Assembly (NCBI GenBank): GCA_030037105.1
Contig: JASHRY010000044.1
Coordinates: 1 to 12,609 of the forward strand
DNA from: Xanthobacteraceae bacterium
GTDB lineage: Bacteria > Pseudomonadota > Alphaproteobacteria > Rhizobiales > Xanthobacteraceae
Reading direction: 5' to 3'
DNA length: 12,609 bases
The first letter of the stretch is position 1, and each line of letters starts with the position of its first letter. The position numbers and the translations under genes were made by a program. Shown here one piece after another: positions 1 through 6,627 of this stretch. The notes below the pieces were generated by a model that was not told the DNA's origin, ran no database searches, and worked only from the letters and a program-made list of their open reading frames with translations.

Positions 1-240
1 TTCATGGAAATATGCCCATGCCGCAAGCGTCAAGAACAGGATGGAGAAGGCGATCTGGTTGACAAGATCGCCGCCTTCGGTGACCGAAGACGGCGGCTCG
101 GCAAGACTCTGGAAGGGATGGAATGAAATCCACGCCGACAAAAACACCGCCATGAAGAGAATGCTGCGGATCAGCGTATCGGCATCGACGGTCACGCCGA
201 TTGCGGGACTTGCCGCCGGAACCGGATCGAGCTTCCCCAC
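1..240 (-). CDS. O-antigen ligase/polymerase-like membrane protein (N-terminal part, runs off the window)
   Basis: The first 80 codons are visible, starting at GTG 240-238. A purine-rich ribosome site (agggcagga) lies about 8 bases upstream and an in-frame stop lies just before it, so no longer start is possible. After about 22 polar residues come two predicted membrane helices, roughly residues 23-40 (LIRSILFMAVFLSAWISF) and 61-78 (NQIAFSILFLTLAAWAYF), separated by a short loop. This fits the start of a polytopic O-antigen-ligase or polysaccharide-polymerase protein. The gene begins 51 bases after the stop of the Wzz/ExoP-type gene on the same strand, so the two are probably one operon for surface polysaccharide. 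The ligase assignment rests on the N-terminus and context only; another polytopic export protein is possible. Confidence 0.55.
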   Translation of the reverse strand, partial: MGKLDPVPAASPAIGVTVDADTLIRSILFMAVFLSAWISFHPFQSLAEPPSSVTEGGDLVNQIAFSILFLTLAAWAYFHE

Positions 241-291
241 GACGACCGTTCCTGCCCTCTATTGGCGCACACCTACCCGGTCGCTACGCTC

Positions 292-2460
292 TTAGGCCGC
301 CGCCGCGCCGGTGAGGACCGCGCCGCGGATCTTCCGTGCATCGAGGCCGAAGCGCGAAACGAGCTCATCGATGACGCCGCCGTCGGCGTCGTCCGCCTTG
401 GCGACAACGACAATGTGATCCACAAGCCCGGCGAAGAAGCGGCCGCTCGGATCGCGATCGATATTCATCGCGGCGACGATCACCATGTCGAAGTTCCGGG
501 CCTGGGCGAACGCCACTTTGATATCCTCGTCCCTGATCGTTCGATCGCGGCGGCTATGCGGCGAAACGAACGGCATCAGGTTGATGTTGGTGTCCCGGTC
601 GCGCACGACTACGTCGGAAAGAAGCCGCCGTCCGACGGCCACATCGACCAGGCCGGCTTCGCTTCGGTCGGCGTGGGCAGCCGCGAGCGTGTGCCGCTCG
701 AGGTCAGCGTCGATCAGCAGCACGCGTTGCGTCAGCGCCGCCACGGCGGCGAGATTGAGCGCCACCGCGGCGGCGTCCCGGTCTTCGTCGTGTGCGGCAA
801 CGACCAGGAGGCTCGGGTTGCCGCGTTTGCCGTGGCTCGCCCGCACCGCCGCGTAGACTTTGCGGATGTTCCTCGCGAACGGCGATTTCGGGTCGTTCGC
901 CACCGTCCGGCCGTGCAGCGCATCGACGCTTGGCACCACCGCCAGCACGGGAATTGGAGCCGGAAATGCCGCGGCCGGCGCGGATTCTTCGGCGGCTCGA
1001 TCCGGCTTGCCGCCGCGGCCGTTGCCTGCGCTCGATCGCGGCGGCGCCTCCTCGCGCGGCAGGCGCAGGATGTTGATGCCGGTGCCGGCGGCGACGCCGA
1101 GAACCACCGCCGCCAAGGCCAGAGCCAGGTTCGACGGCGGGAAGGAGCGGCCCAGCGGCAGATCGGCCCGGGAAATCACGCGAATGTTCTTGGTGTCGAG
1201 CCGTTCCTGTTCGCCGGTCTCGCGGGCGCGGACCAGAAAGGCCTCGTAAACCGTCCGGCTGGCCTGCACGTCGCGCTCGAGTTCGCGCAACGTCACCATG
1301 GCTTCGTCGGTGGTGATGGCGGTGCGCTTGAGCGCTTCCAGGTTGCGGGCGAGCATCTCTTCGTCGGCGTGCGCGCTTTCATATTCGCTGCGCGCCGAAA
1401 GCGCGATGCGGTTGACTTCCTCCTCGATCATTCGCCGCAGCCGCTCGGCCTGCGCCTGGATTTCGATCACCGCCGGATGGCGCTCGCCGAGCGAGGTCAT
1501 CTGCTCGGCCTCGCGCCGCATGATCTCGGCGTATTGGCTGCGCAGCGCGGTGATGGTCGGCGACTGCACCGCCTCGGGGAAGGCGCCGATGTCGGCTTTC
1601 GACTGCTGCACGCGCTCGACCTGATCGAGACGCGCCTTCGCCTCCTCTGCGCGCGCGCGGGCCGCCACCAACTGACTGTTCAATTCCGAAAGTTGCTGCT
1701 CGTTGACGAGATGTCCGCTGGCGTCGACGATGTTGTTGCGCGCCTTGAACGCCTCGACTCGTTCCTCGGCTTCGCGCACGCGATCCTTGAGCTCGTTGAG
1801 CCGAGCCGACAGCGAGTCGGAGACTTGGCGGGCGGCATCCGATCTCATCTCCGTCTGCTCCGCCAGATAAGCCTGGGCGACGGCGTTGGCGATGCGCGCC
1901 GCCTTTTCCGGACTCCGGCTGGTGACGCTTACATCGACCACGTAGGTGCGTTCGGCGCGTTTCGCCTGGATGTCACGCTTGAGCGCAGTGAGCGCGTCGA
2001 GCGCCCGGTCGGCGACCACGCCGCGGCCGAGCCCGAATGCGGCCATCAACCCGCGCAGCAACGACGGTGCGGTAAATTCCGGATCGCGGCCGAGCGCTTG
2101 CGCCTTGACCACGCGGCGCAGCACGTTGTCGGACGTCAACACCTGGACCTGACTCTCGACCTGCAGTACGCCGGCGTCGCTCACTTGGCTGGCCGGCGTC
2201 AGATCGTTCCCGACCGCACGCAGATCCGTCGGATCGATGAGGATCTGCGTCGTCGCCGTGAAGCGATGCGGCACGACGAGGACGAAAAGCGCCATCAGAA
2301 CGAGCGCGGCGGCCGTGGTCGACAGGATCGTCGTCTTGCCGCGCCAGACGAACGACCAGATTCGGTAAAAATCCATCGCCGCCAGGGGCGGAGGGCCGAG
2401 GGCAAGTTCGGCGGTCTCAAGGGGGGCGACCGATGTGATCCGGCGCGGCGCTTCGAACAT
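292..2460 (-). CDS. Wzz/ExoP-type polysaccharide chain-length protein with degenerate tyrosine-kinase domain
   Basis: This 722-residue inner-membrane protein is of the kind that controls chain length and export of exopolysaccharide or O-antigen. A first helix lies at about residues 44-63, followed by the Wzz-type stretch HRFTATTQILIDPTDL, a long charged periplasmic coiled coil, and a proline-flanked second helix at about 441-466 (DLPLGRSFPPSNLALAL leads into it). The cytoplasmic C-terminal domain resembles a BY-kinase: VLLIDADLE at about 580-588 matches Walker A'. The P-loop position (about 552-567, VVAAHDEDRDAAAVA) lacks the GK[ST] core, the Walker B-like FDMVIVAA lacks its usual Asp, and there is no tyrosine-rich tail. 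Catalysis is therefore unlikely. The ATG at 2460 was chosen over an upstream low-complexity extension reaching 2697; ATG 2376 (MDFYRIW) is an alternative. It lies upstream of the ligase-like gene in a likely operon. Confidence 0.85.
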   Translation of the reverse strand: MFEAPRRITSVAPLETAELALGPPPLAAMDFYRIWSFVWRGKTTILSTTAAALVLMALFVLVVPHRFTATTQILIDPTDLRAVGNDLTPASQVSDAGVLQVESQVQVLTSDNVLRRVVKAQALGRDPEFTAPSLLRGLMAAFGLGRGVVADRALDALTALKRDIQAKRAERTYVVDVSVTSRSPEKAARIANAVAQAYLAEQTEMRSDAARQVSDSLSARLNELKDRVREAEERVEAFKARNNIVDASGHLVNEQQLSELNSQLVAARARAEEAKARLDQVERVQQSKADIGAFPEAVQSPTITALRSQYAEIMRREAEQMTSLGERHPAVIEIQAQAERLRRMIEEEVNRIALSARSEYESAHADEEMLARNLEALKRTAITTDEAMVTLRELERDVQASRTVYEAFLVRARETGEQERLDTKNIRVISRADLPLGRSFPPSNLALALAAVVLGVAAGTGINILRLPREEAPPRSSAGNGRGGKPDRAAEESAPAAAFPAPIPVLAVVPSVDALHGRTVANDPKSPFARNIRKVYAAVRASHGKRGNPSLLVVAAHDEDRDAAAVALNLAAVAALTQRVLLIDADLERHTLAAAHADRSEAGLVDVAVGRRLLSDVVVRDRDTNINLMPFVSPHSRRDRTIRDEDIKVAFAQARNFDMVIVAAMNIDRDPSGRFFAGLVDHIVVVAKADDADGGVIDELVSRFGLDARKIRGAVLTGAAAA

Positions 2461-2592
2461 TCGGCACTCGACTGTCTTTGCGGCAGGGCTTGTCCAGCGC
2501 CGGCGTCGCGTCGGCGAAGGCAATGCGCCCCGACTCGCACTCAACGCCTGCGCCGCGTGGCATGTCCAGGCTCCGGCGAGGAGGTGAGGAGA

Positions 2593-2616
2593 TTCATAAA
2601 AGATTAAAGTTAATGT
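2593..2616 (-). promoter_or_regulatory. AT-rich promoter-like patch upstream of the Wzz/ExoP-type gene
   Basis: Read on the minus strand, this is a conspicuous A/T island (ttaactttaatcttttatga) in otherwise GC-rich sequence, about 135 bases before the chosen start at 2460. It could hold a -10 element for the polysaccharide operon. No confident -35/-10 pair can be assigned, and the island lies inside an open frame that extends upstream of the start. This is inference from composition and position only. Confidence 0.3.
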
Positions 2617-2644
2617 CCGGTGTATGCCGGCGGCGGCGCCGCGC

Positions 2645-2950
2645 TCACCACCGGCGTCGGCGGCGCAGAAAGCCGGACAGGGCGGCAACAACGACAATGA
2701 GCGCTACGACCGGAATCCAGATCAGCAGCGCACCGAAGGCGGCAAGGAGAAACACCAGGGCGAGCACGATGAGAGCGAGCACCAGCAGGATGCCGCCGAA
2801 TGGCCCAAGCCGGGTCACGTAAATCCGATGCGTCGAACCGATAAACTCATGCGCGACGCCGGCGCGCGGCCACGGCGAACGGCGGCGGTCAGGCGGAATG
2901 ATCTCCGGTTCGACGCGAGGCGTTTCCGGCGCGTCTCTTTCTTCCAACAT
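2645..2950 (-). CDS. Small two-helix membrane protein, unknown function
   Basis: I do not recognise a named family. The 101-residue product starts at ATG 2950; the frame is open to 3085, but the extra 45 residues look non-coding. The first 50 residues are charged and proline-rich (MLEERDAPETPRVEPEIIPP) and include an FIGSTHRIYVTRLGPFG stretch. Two hydrophobic helices follow at about 53-75 and 77-94, and the chain ends in an arginine-rich tail (FLRRRRRW), which suggests a helical hairpin with a cytoplasmic C-terminus. The stop lies 184 bases before the Wzz/ExoP-type start on the same strand, so co-transcription is possible but not shown. Its start is divergent from the protease-inhibitor gene. 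Confidence 0.65.
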   Translation of the reverse strand: MLEERDAPETPRVEPEIIPPDRRRSPWPRAGVAHEFIGSTHRIYVTRLGPFGGILLVLALIVLALVFLLAAFGALLIWIPVVALIVVVAALSGFLRRRRRW

Positions 2951-3111
2951 GGCGTGATCGCTGTGTCTACAAGGTCGGTGACATTTATGTAGGTGTCGCG
3001 GCGGCGATGACAATCGGGGTGCGGCGATTGCAATCTGCTGCGGCCCGGACCGAGATGGCGATGGCGCGCCGCGTATCATGACCACGCGGCGCCGATGTGC
3101 TAGCGTCGGAC

Positions 3112-3846
3112 ATGAGCATGAGAGGTTTCGGCTTCGGCATGGGGCGTCGTGCCGTCATCGGCGTCGCTGTTGCGGGCAGCCTCTGCGCCGGCGCGTTCGC
3201 ACAGGACGCGCAAGACGTGCAGGACGCGCTGCCGTCGAGCGACGCCGTCAGCGCCATGCTCGGCGCTTGGGAGTTCTCCAACGCCGATCACGACAAAGCC
3301 TGCCGGTTCGTCTTCCACTCTGATGCAGCGGCCGGCGGCTACAGGCTCGAGATCGACAAGAATTGCCCGAACGTCTTTCCCTCGACCAAGGACCTCGCCG
3401 CCTGGACCGTGGACAATTACGGCTCCTTGCGTCTTCTCGATGCGCGCGGCACAGCGGTGATCGAACTGACCGAGGCGGAAACCGGCATCTTTGACGGCTT
3501 CCAGCCGGGCGAAGGCCGCTACGTGTTGCAGAGCGCGGCCGCCGCCCCGGTGCGCTCGGCCGCGGACATGGTCGGCGATTGGGCGCTCGCGCGCGGCACG
3601 GGCAAGCCGATCTGCATGCTCACGCTGGCGAACGATCCCGCCGGCGCCGACGGTCTGGCGCTTACGGTCAAGCCCGGCTGCGATGCGCTCGTCACCCGCT
3701 TCGCTCCGACCTCCTGGCGCATGGACCGGGGCGATTTGGTGGTGGTCTCGGCGCGCGGACAGACTTGGCGCTTCGAGGAAAACGATGCCAGCACGTGGCA
3801 GCGCGTGTCCGGAAGTCCCGATCCGATTCTGCTGGTGCGGCAGTAG
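3112..3846 (+). CDS. Secreted AprI/Inh-family metalloprotease inhibitor with two tandem domains
   Basis: This 244-residue exported protein looks like an AprI/Inh-type inhibitor of secreted or periplasmic metalloproteases. A signal peptide (GRRAVIGVAVAGSLCAGAFA, then QDAQ) ends at about residue 30. The cysteine at 25 is not in a proper lipobox, so signal peptidase I cleavage is more likely than lipidation. Two inhibitor-like domains follow, about 44-142 and 148-244. Each begins with a G-x-W motif (MLGAWEF and MVGDWAL) and carries one cysteine pair (KACRF/KNCPN and PICML/PGCDA) that could form a disulfide, and the two align along their length. Classical inhibitors have one domain, so this is about twice the usual size. 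GTG 3097, ATG 3118 and ATG 3139 are other possible starts; no strong ribosome site decides between them. Confidence 0.75.
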   Translation: MSMRGFGFGMGRRAVIGVAVAGSLCAGAFAQDAQDVQDALPSSDAVSAMLGAWEFSNADHDKACRFVFHSDAAAGGYRLEIDKNCPNVFPSTKDLAAWTVDNYGSLRLLDARGTAVIELTEAETGIFDGFQPGEGRYVLQSAAAAPVRSAADMVGDWALARGTGKPICMLTLANDPAGADGLALTVKPGCDALVTRFAPTSWRMDRGDLVVVSARGQTWRFEENDASTWQRVSGSPDPILLVRQ

Positions 3847-3847
3847 C

Positions 3848-3913
3848 ATGCCGCGATTGCGCATCCGTGTGATCGCCGCCCTATCCGTGCCCGCGTCCGG
3901 GGATGAAACATGA
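3848..3913 (+). CDS. Possible 21-residue coupling ORF between inhibitor and thioesterase
   Basis: The inhibitor's TAG stop is followed after one base by ATG at 3848, which opens a 21-codon frame (MPRLRIRVIAALSVPASGDE and a final T). Its TGA overlaps the ATG of the thioesterase as ATGA. The arrangement would let ribosomes pass from the inhibitor to the thioesterase by termination-reinitiation. The peptide is weakly signal-like (basic then hydrophobic) but too short to judge. It may simply be chance, because the thioesterase has its own ribosome site. Confidence 0.25.
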   Translation: MPRLRIRVIAALSVPASGDET

Positions 3914-4326
3914 GCGAGACCGCCGCGGCCTTTCGCGCCGCGCAAATCGGGTACCTTCCCGGTGTTCTGGGATTCGATTGGACCGACGTGCGCCGCGGTT
4001 TTGCCTGCGGCCGGGTCGAGCTCGGCAAGCAGCATTTGGCGCCGAACGGATATCTTCACGCGGCGACGATCGTCGCGCTTGCCGACACGGCATGCGGCTA
4101 TGGCTGCCTGATGTCGCTCCCAGAAGGCGCAACGGGCTTCACGACGGCCGAGCTCAAGGCCAACTTCCTCGGCACCACGCTCGAAGGCGGCGTGACCTGC
4201 GACGCGCGCCTGGTGCACGGCGGGCGCACCACCCAGGTGTGGGACGCGGAGGTGAAGAGCGAGTTGACCGGCAAGACGCTGGCGTTGTTTCGCTGCACCC
4301 AGATCGTTCTCTATAAAGCCCGGTAG
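3910..4326 (+). CDS. PaaI-family hotdog-fold thioesterase
   Basis: This 138-residue protein matches the usual length of small PaaI/YdiI-type acyl-CoA thioesterases, which hydrolyse acyl- or aryl-CoA in the cytoplasm. The diagnostic block LAPNGYLHAATIVALADTAC (residues 43-62) corresponds to the family's G-x-x-H-G-G...aLaDtA motif. His50 and Asp59 are kept, but the second and third motif glycines are replaced by Ala51-Ala52. The later strand pattern TAELKANFLGTTLEGGVTC is typical of the fold. The start is ATG 3910, preceded by gggga seven bases upstream. It lies 63 bases after the inhibitor gene and 100 bases before the methyltransferase gene, all on the plus strand. The substrate cannot be inferred. 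Confidence 0.85.
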   Translation: MSETAAAFRAAQIGYLPGVLGFDWTDVRRGFACGRVELGKQHLAPNGYLHAATIVALADTACGYGCLMSLPEGATGFTTAELKANFLGTTLEGGVTCDARLVHGGRTTQVWDAEVKSELTGKTLALFRCTQIVLYKAR

Positions 4327-4426
4327 CGAGGCTGGATCCGCCACGGCGAATCGATGCCCGGCTCGGGTCCGCTCGCCGGCATATTCCCCGACCTTGCGAG
4401 ACGACAACATTGGAGAGGCCGGAGTC

Positions 4427-5650
4427 ATGAGACGCAGCATGGATCGCATCCTCACCACCCATGCCGGGAGCCTGTCGCGGCCGGGCGACCTCATCGCGCT
4501 CAACCGGGCGCGTCTGCGAGGCGAAAAGGTGGACGACGCCGCTTACCGGGAATGTCTCGCCGCGGCCGTCGCGGAAGTGGTGCGCAGGCAGCGCGCGATT
4601 GGCATCGATGTTCCCGACGACGGCGAATTCGGCAAGCCGATGGCGGCAAACTACGACTACGGGGCCTGGTGGAATTACGCTTTTGCCCGGATGGAAGGCT
4701 TCGTCCCGGCCGATTCGGTCCCCGAATCCACGCACAAAAGATCGAACGTCGCGGAGCTGGCGCTGACGACGATGAGCAATCGCCGCGATTTCCGGAAGTT
4801 CGGCGAATTTTATCAGGACCCGGAATCGACCGGCACCTTGCTGGGGAGCGCCGCCCGCAGGTCGGGCCGGCGTCCGGTCTGTACCGCGCCGCTCAAATAT
4901 GCCGGCCATGCCGCGATCGCGGCCGATATCGCCAACCTGAAGAAGGCAATGGCGGCGGCCGGGGCGGAAGAAGGCTTCATGTGCTCGATCGGGCCCGGCA
5001 GCTTCGCGCGGAGCGAGAACCTGTATTACAGGACCGAGGAGGAATTCGTCTTTGCCGCGGCCGAGGCGATGCGGGACGAATACCGGGCGATCGTGGCGGC
5101 CGGGATCATCCTGCAGATCGACGATCCAAGCCTGCCGGACAACTGGGACATGATCAATCCCGAGCCGCCGCTTGCGGAGTTCAAGAGATTCGAGCGCGCG
5201 CGCATCGAAGCCCTGAATCATGCGCTGCGCGGGCTGCCCGCGGAACGCATCCGCTACCATATCTGCTGGGGAAGCTGGCACGGGCCGCATACCACCGACA
5301 TCCCGTTGCAGGACATCGTCGACCTCGTGCTCGCCGTCAACGCCGGCGCCTATTCGGTGGAGGCGGGGAACGTCCGCCATGAGCACGAATGGCGCGTGTG
5401 GAAGGACGCGAAGCTGCCCGACGGCAAGCTGCTCATTCCCGGCGTCGTCAGCCACGCGACGAACGTCGTGGAGCATCCGCAGGTGGTCGCCGACCGGATC
5501 GTGCGCTACGCCGACGTGGTCGGGCGGGAGAATGTCATCGCCGGCACGGATTGCGGATTTGGCGGCCGCGTCCATCCGCAGATCGCCTCGGCGAAACTCG
5601 AGGCGCTGGTCGCGGGCGCGCGCTTGGCGAGCAAGGAGCTTTGGCACTAG
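4427..5650 (+). CDS. MetE C-terminal-like (cobalamin-independent methionine synthase II family) zinc methyltransferase
   Basis: This 407-residue protein equals the catalytic half of MetE without its N-terminal barrel, a stand-alone form found in many Proteobacteria. MetE transfers a methyl group from methyl-tetrahydropteroyl-polyglutamate to homocysteine; related stand-alone proteins act on other thiols, including coenzyme M, so the substrate is open. All expected zinc ligands can be placed: His278 and Cys280 (RYHICWGSWHG), Glu312 (YSVEAGN) and Cys376 (GTDCGFGG). The N-terminus ILTTHAGSLSRP is the usual start of this family. The start is ATG 4427, with ggagagg eight bases upstream; an in-frame TTG at 4394 is less likely. 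The TAG stop lies inside the left arm of a palindromic repeat, so the last residues may have been set by that insertion. Confidence 0.85.
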   Translation: MRRSMDRILTTHAGSLSRPGDLIALNRARLRGEKVDDAAYRECLAAAVAEVVRRQRAIGIDVPDDGEFGKPMAANYDYGAWWNYAFARMEGFVPADSVPESTHKRSNVAELALTTMSNRRDFRKFGEFYQDPESTGTLLGSAARRSGRRPVCTAPLKYAGHAAIAADIANLKKAMAAAGAEEGFMCSIGPGSFARSENLYYRTEEEFVFAAAEAMRDEYRAIVAAGIILQIDDPSLPDNWDMINPEPPLAEFKRFERARIEALNHALRGLPAERIRYHICWGSWHGPHTTDIPLQDIVDLVLAVNAGAYSVEAGNVRHEHEWRVWKDAKLPDGKLLIPGVVSHATNVVEHPQVVADRIVRYADVVGRENVIAGTDCGFGGRVHPQIASAKLEALVAGARLASKELWH

Positions 5651-5723
5651 TGTCCCGATTCCGAAGTTCGCACGAGTGTACGGCCTTCTCCTGATGCGAA
5701 CTTCGGAATCGCAGGGACACTAG
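5647..5723. repeat. Palindromic element 1 (ctagtgtccc family)
   Basis: A long inverted repeat. The left arm 5647-5672 (ctagtgtcccgattccgaag...) pairs with the right arm 5695-5723 over 26 bases, with one 3-base bulge (tgc) in the right arm. The loop is 22 bases. The ends are ctag...ctag. The left arm contains the stop codon of the MetE-like gene. There is no T-tract after it, so it is not an obvious intrinsic terminator, but a transcript would fold strongly. Confidence 0.85.
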
Positions 5724-5737
5724 CAAATTTATGATTC

Positions 5738-5813
5738 TAGTGTGGTTTTTGGATTTGAAGTTCCCATGAGAGGTTAGCCGCTTGATTGCAGGAACTTCAA
5801 ATCCGCCATACCA
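5738..5813. repeat. Palindromic element 2, related to element 1
   Basis: This inverted repeat has a perfect 14-base core, ggatttgaagttcc at 5751-5764 against ggaacttcaaatcc at 5791-5804. Imperfect outer pairing (tggt...acca) extends the arms to 5742 and 5813. It begins with ctagtgt like element 1 and shares the gaagttc core, so the two look like diverged members of one family lying 14 bases apart. Confidence 0.75.
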
Positions 5814-5911
5814 GAGCGGGATGACTTCTCTTCGAGTCGTCATCCTGCTCTGGTTTATTGGTGAAGCATGATCTTTTCCGAAAACCGGTGCCCACTTTTC
5901 CAGATTATGCT
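5811..5911 (-). repeat. Composite two-stem palindromic element, copy A (inverted)
   Basis: Stem 1 is ccagagcgggatgac (5811-5825) against gtcatcctgctctgg (5839-5853), with one mismatch and a loop containing ttcgag. A linker of 11 bases leads to stem 2 at 5865-5911 (agcatgatcttttccgaaaa...agattatgct). Read on the minus strand, the order, linker and loop match the element at 11285-11383, so this is a copy of the same unit in opposite orientation. Stem 2 is the widespread Rhizobiales-type gcatgatccggaaaagtgg repeat. Confidence 0.8.
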
Positions 5912-5921
5912 TTAGCGAAAC

Positions 5922-5957
5922 AGGGGTCGGATCGCCGGAAGGGTGATTGTGCAGGAC
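5922..5957 (-). pseudogene. radC remnant (MPN metal-site fragment only)
   Basis: On the minus strand this encodes [11 protein letters not shown], the signature metal-binding motif of RadC/JAB proteins (compare [12 protein letters not shown] in the intact radC of this window). By eye the DNA is roughly 80% identical to that gene over about 36 bases, so it is too diverged to be a fresh copy of it. Upstream codons look only weakly RadC-like. Downstream the match stops just before the palindrome that begins at 5911, and the rest of the protein is missing. It looks like a radC paralogue truncated at a repeat boundary. Chance similarity is unlikely but possible given the short length. Confidence 0.5.
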
Positions 5958-6303
5958 ACGCTGCAAACGCCCTATCGGGCGATATCTTGCAAAAAATTGA
6001 TCTGGAAATCGGTCACCGAGGTCGGCAACAGGGGGCGGTTGTTGGCGGCTGTTTGAGTGATCCCGTCGCGTCACAGTCGCTCATGTTGACTGTCTCAGGA
6101 TCATTGTCGGTCACGCGGAGAGCATGTTTGCACTGAGCTCGGTAGCGGACATCGGGCCGACCCTTCGGCGGCATTGCCGCCAACCATTAGCGTTTCACGG
6201 CGGGGTTCTGCGACACGGTGTCGCCGACTGACCGACTACATGGCGCGGACGAAGATCGTATACCTTTTTCGCGTGACAAACGCGTGTTCGTAGGGAGGTC
6301 CGC
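5958..6303. other. Non-coding stretch between radC remnant and GYD gene
   Basis: I see no convincing gene here. Its content is a short perfect hairpin at 6167-6181 (ggcggc-att-gccgcc), a small self-complementary stretch cgacacggtgtcg near 6211-6223, and a more A/T-rich patch with gtatacctttttcgcg about 40 bases before the GYD start that may belong to its promoter. The first part may be further decayed radC-neighbourhood sequence, but no reading frame in it is recognisable. Confidence 0.4.
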
Positions 6304-6627
6304 ATGCCACGATATCTCGCATTGTTTAAATATAGCGCCGAAGGTGCCAAGGGTCTTTTGAAGGAGAAAGCGTCGGCACGTGAAGCTGCGGTGAGAAAAG
6401 GTTTCGAAAGCGTCGGCGGAAAACTCGAAACGATCTACTGGGCGGCTGGCGAATACACGGGTATCGCGATTTCTGAATTCCCCGACAACGCCACCGGCGC
6501 GGCGCTCACCGCATTATTGGATGCGAGCGGTGCGTTTTCACATTTAAAAATTATGGAGCTACTTACTACGAGCGAACTCGACCGCGCCCTCGGCAAGTCG
6601 ATGGCGTATCGCCCGCCGGGTGCGTAA
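6304..6627 (+). CDS. GYD-domain protein
   Basis: This 107-residue cytoplasmic protein has the size and pattern of the GYD family, small ferredoxin-fold-like proteins of unsettled function that are common in Rhizobiales. The N-terminus MPRYLALFKYSAEGAKGLLK, the middle motif IYWAAGEYTGIAISEFPDN (the GYD position reads GEY-T here) and a final helix are typical. Start ATG 6304 is well supported by agggaggt at 6292-6299, one of the best ribosome sites in the window. The stop overlaps the GTG start of the TPR gene by eight bases. No enzymatic role can be claimed. Confidence 0.75.
   Translation: MPRYLALFKYSAEGAKGLLKEKASAREAAVRKGFESVGGKLETIYWAAGEYTGIAISEFPDNATGAALTALLDASGAFSHLKIMELLTTSELDRALGKSMAYRPPGA

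Noticed and set aside
262..2607. Long plus-strand open frame of 781 codons opposite the Wzz/ExoP-type gene
   Set aside because: It is rich in Arg, His, Gly and Asp with no domain pattern, and is the antisense shadow of a well-recognised protein in GC-rich DNA.
2967..2992. Small palindrome (ctaca ... acatttatgt ag) between the divergent membrane-protein and inhibitor genes as an operator
   Set aside because: Arms are only four or five bases and there is no known motif; not better than chance.
4154..5647. Minus-strand frame of 497 codons opposite the MetE-like gene
   Set aside because: Shadow frame; the plus strand has all zinc ligands and a good ribosome site.
5647..5911. CRISPR array or intrinsic terminator cluster
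   Set aside because: The repeats are inverted, not regularly spaced direct repeats, and none is followed by a T-tract.
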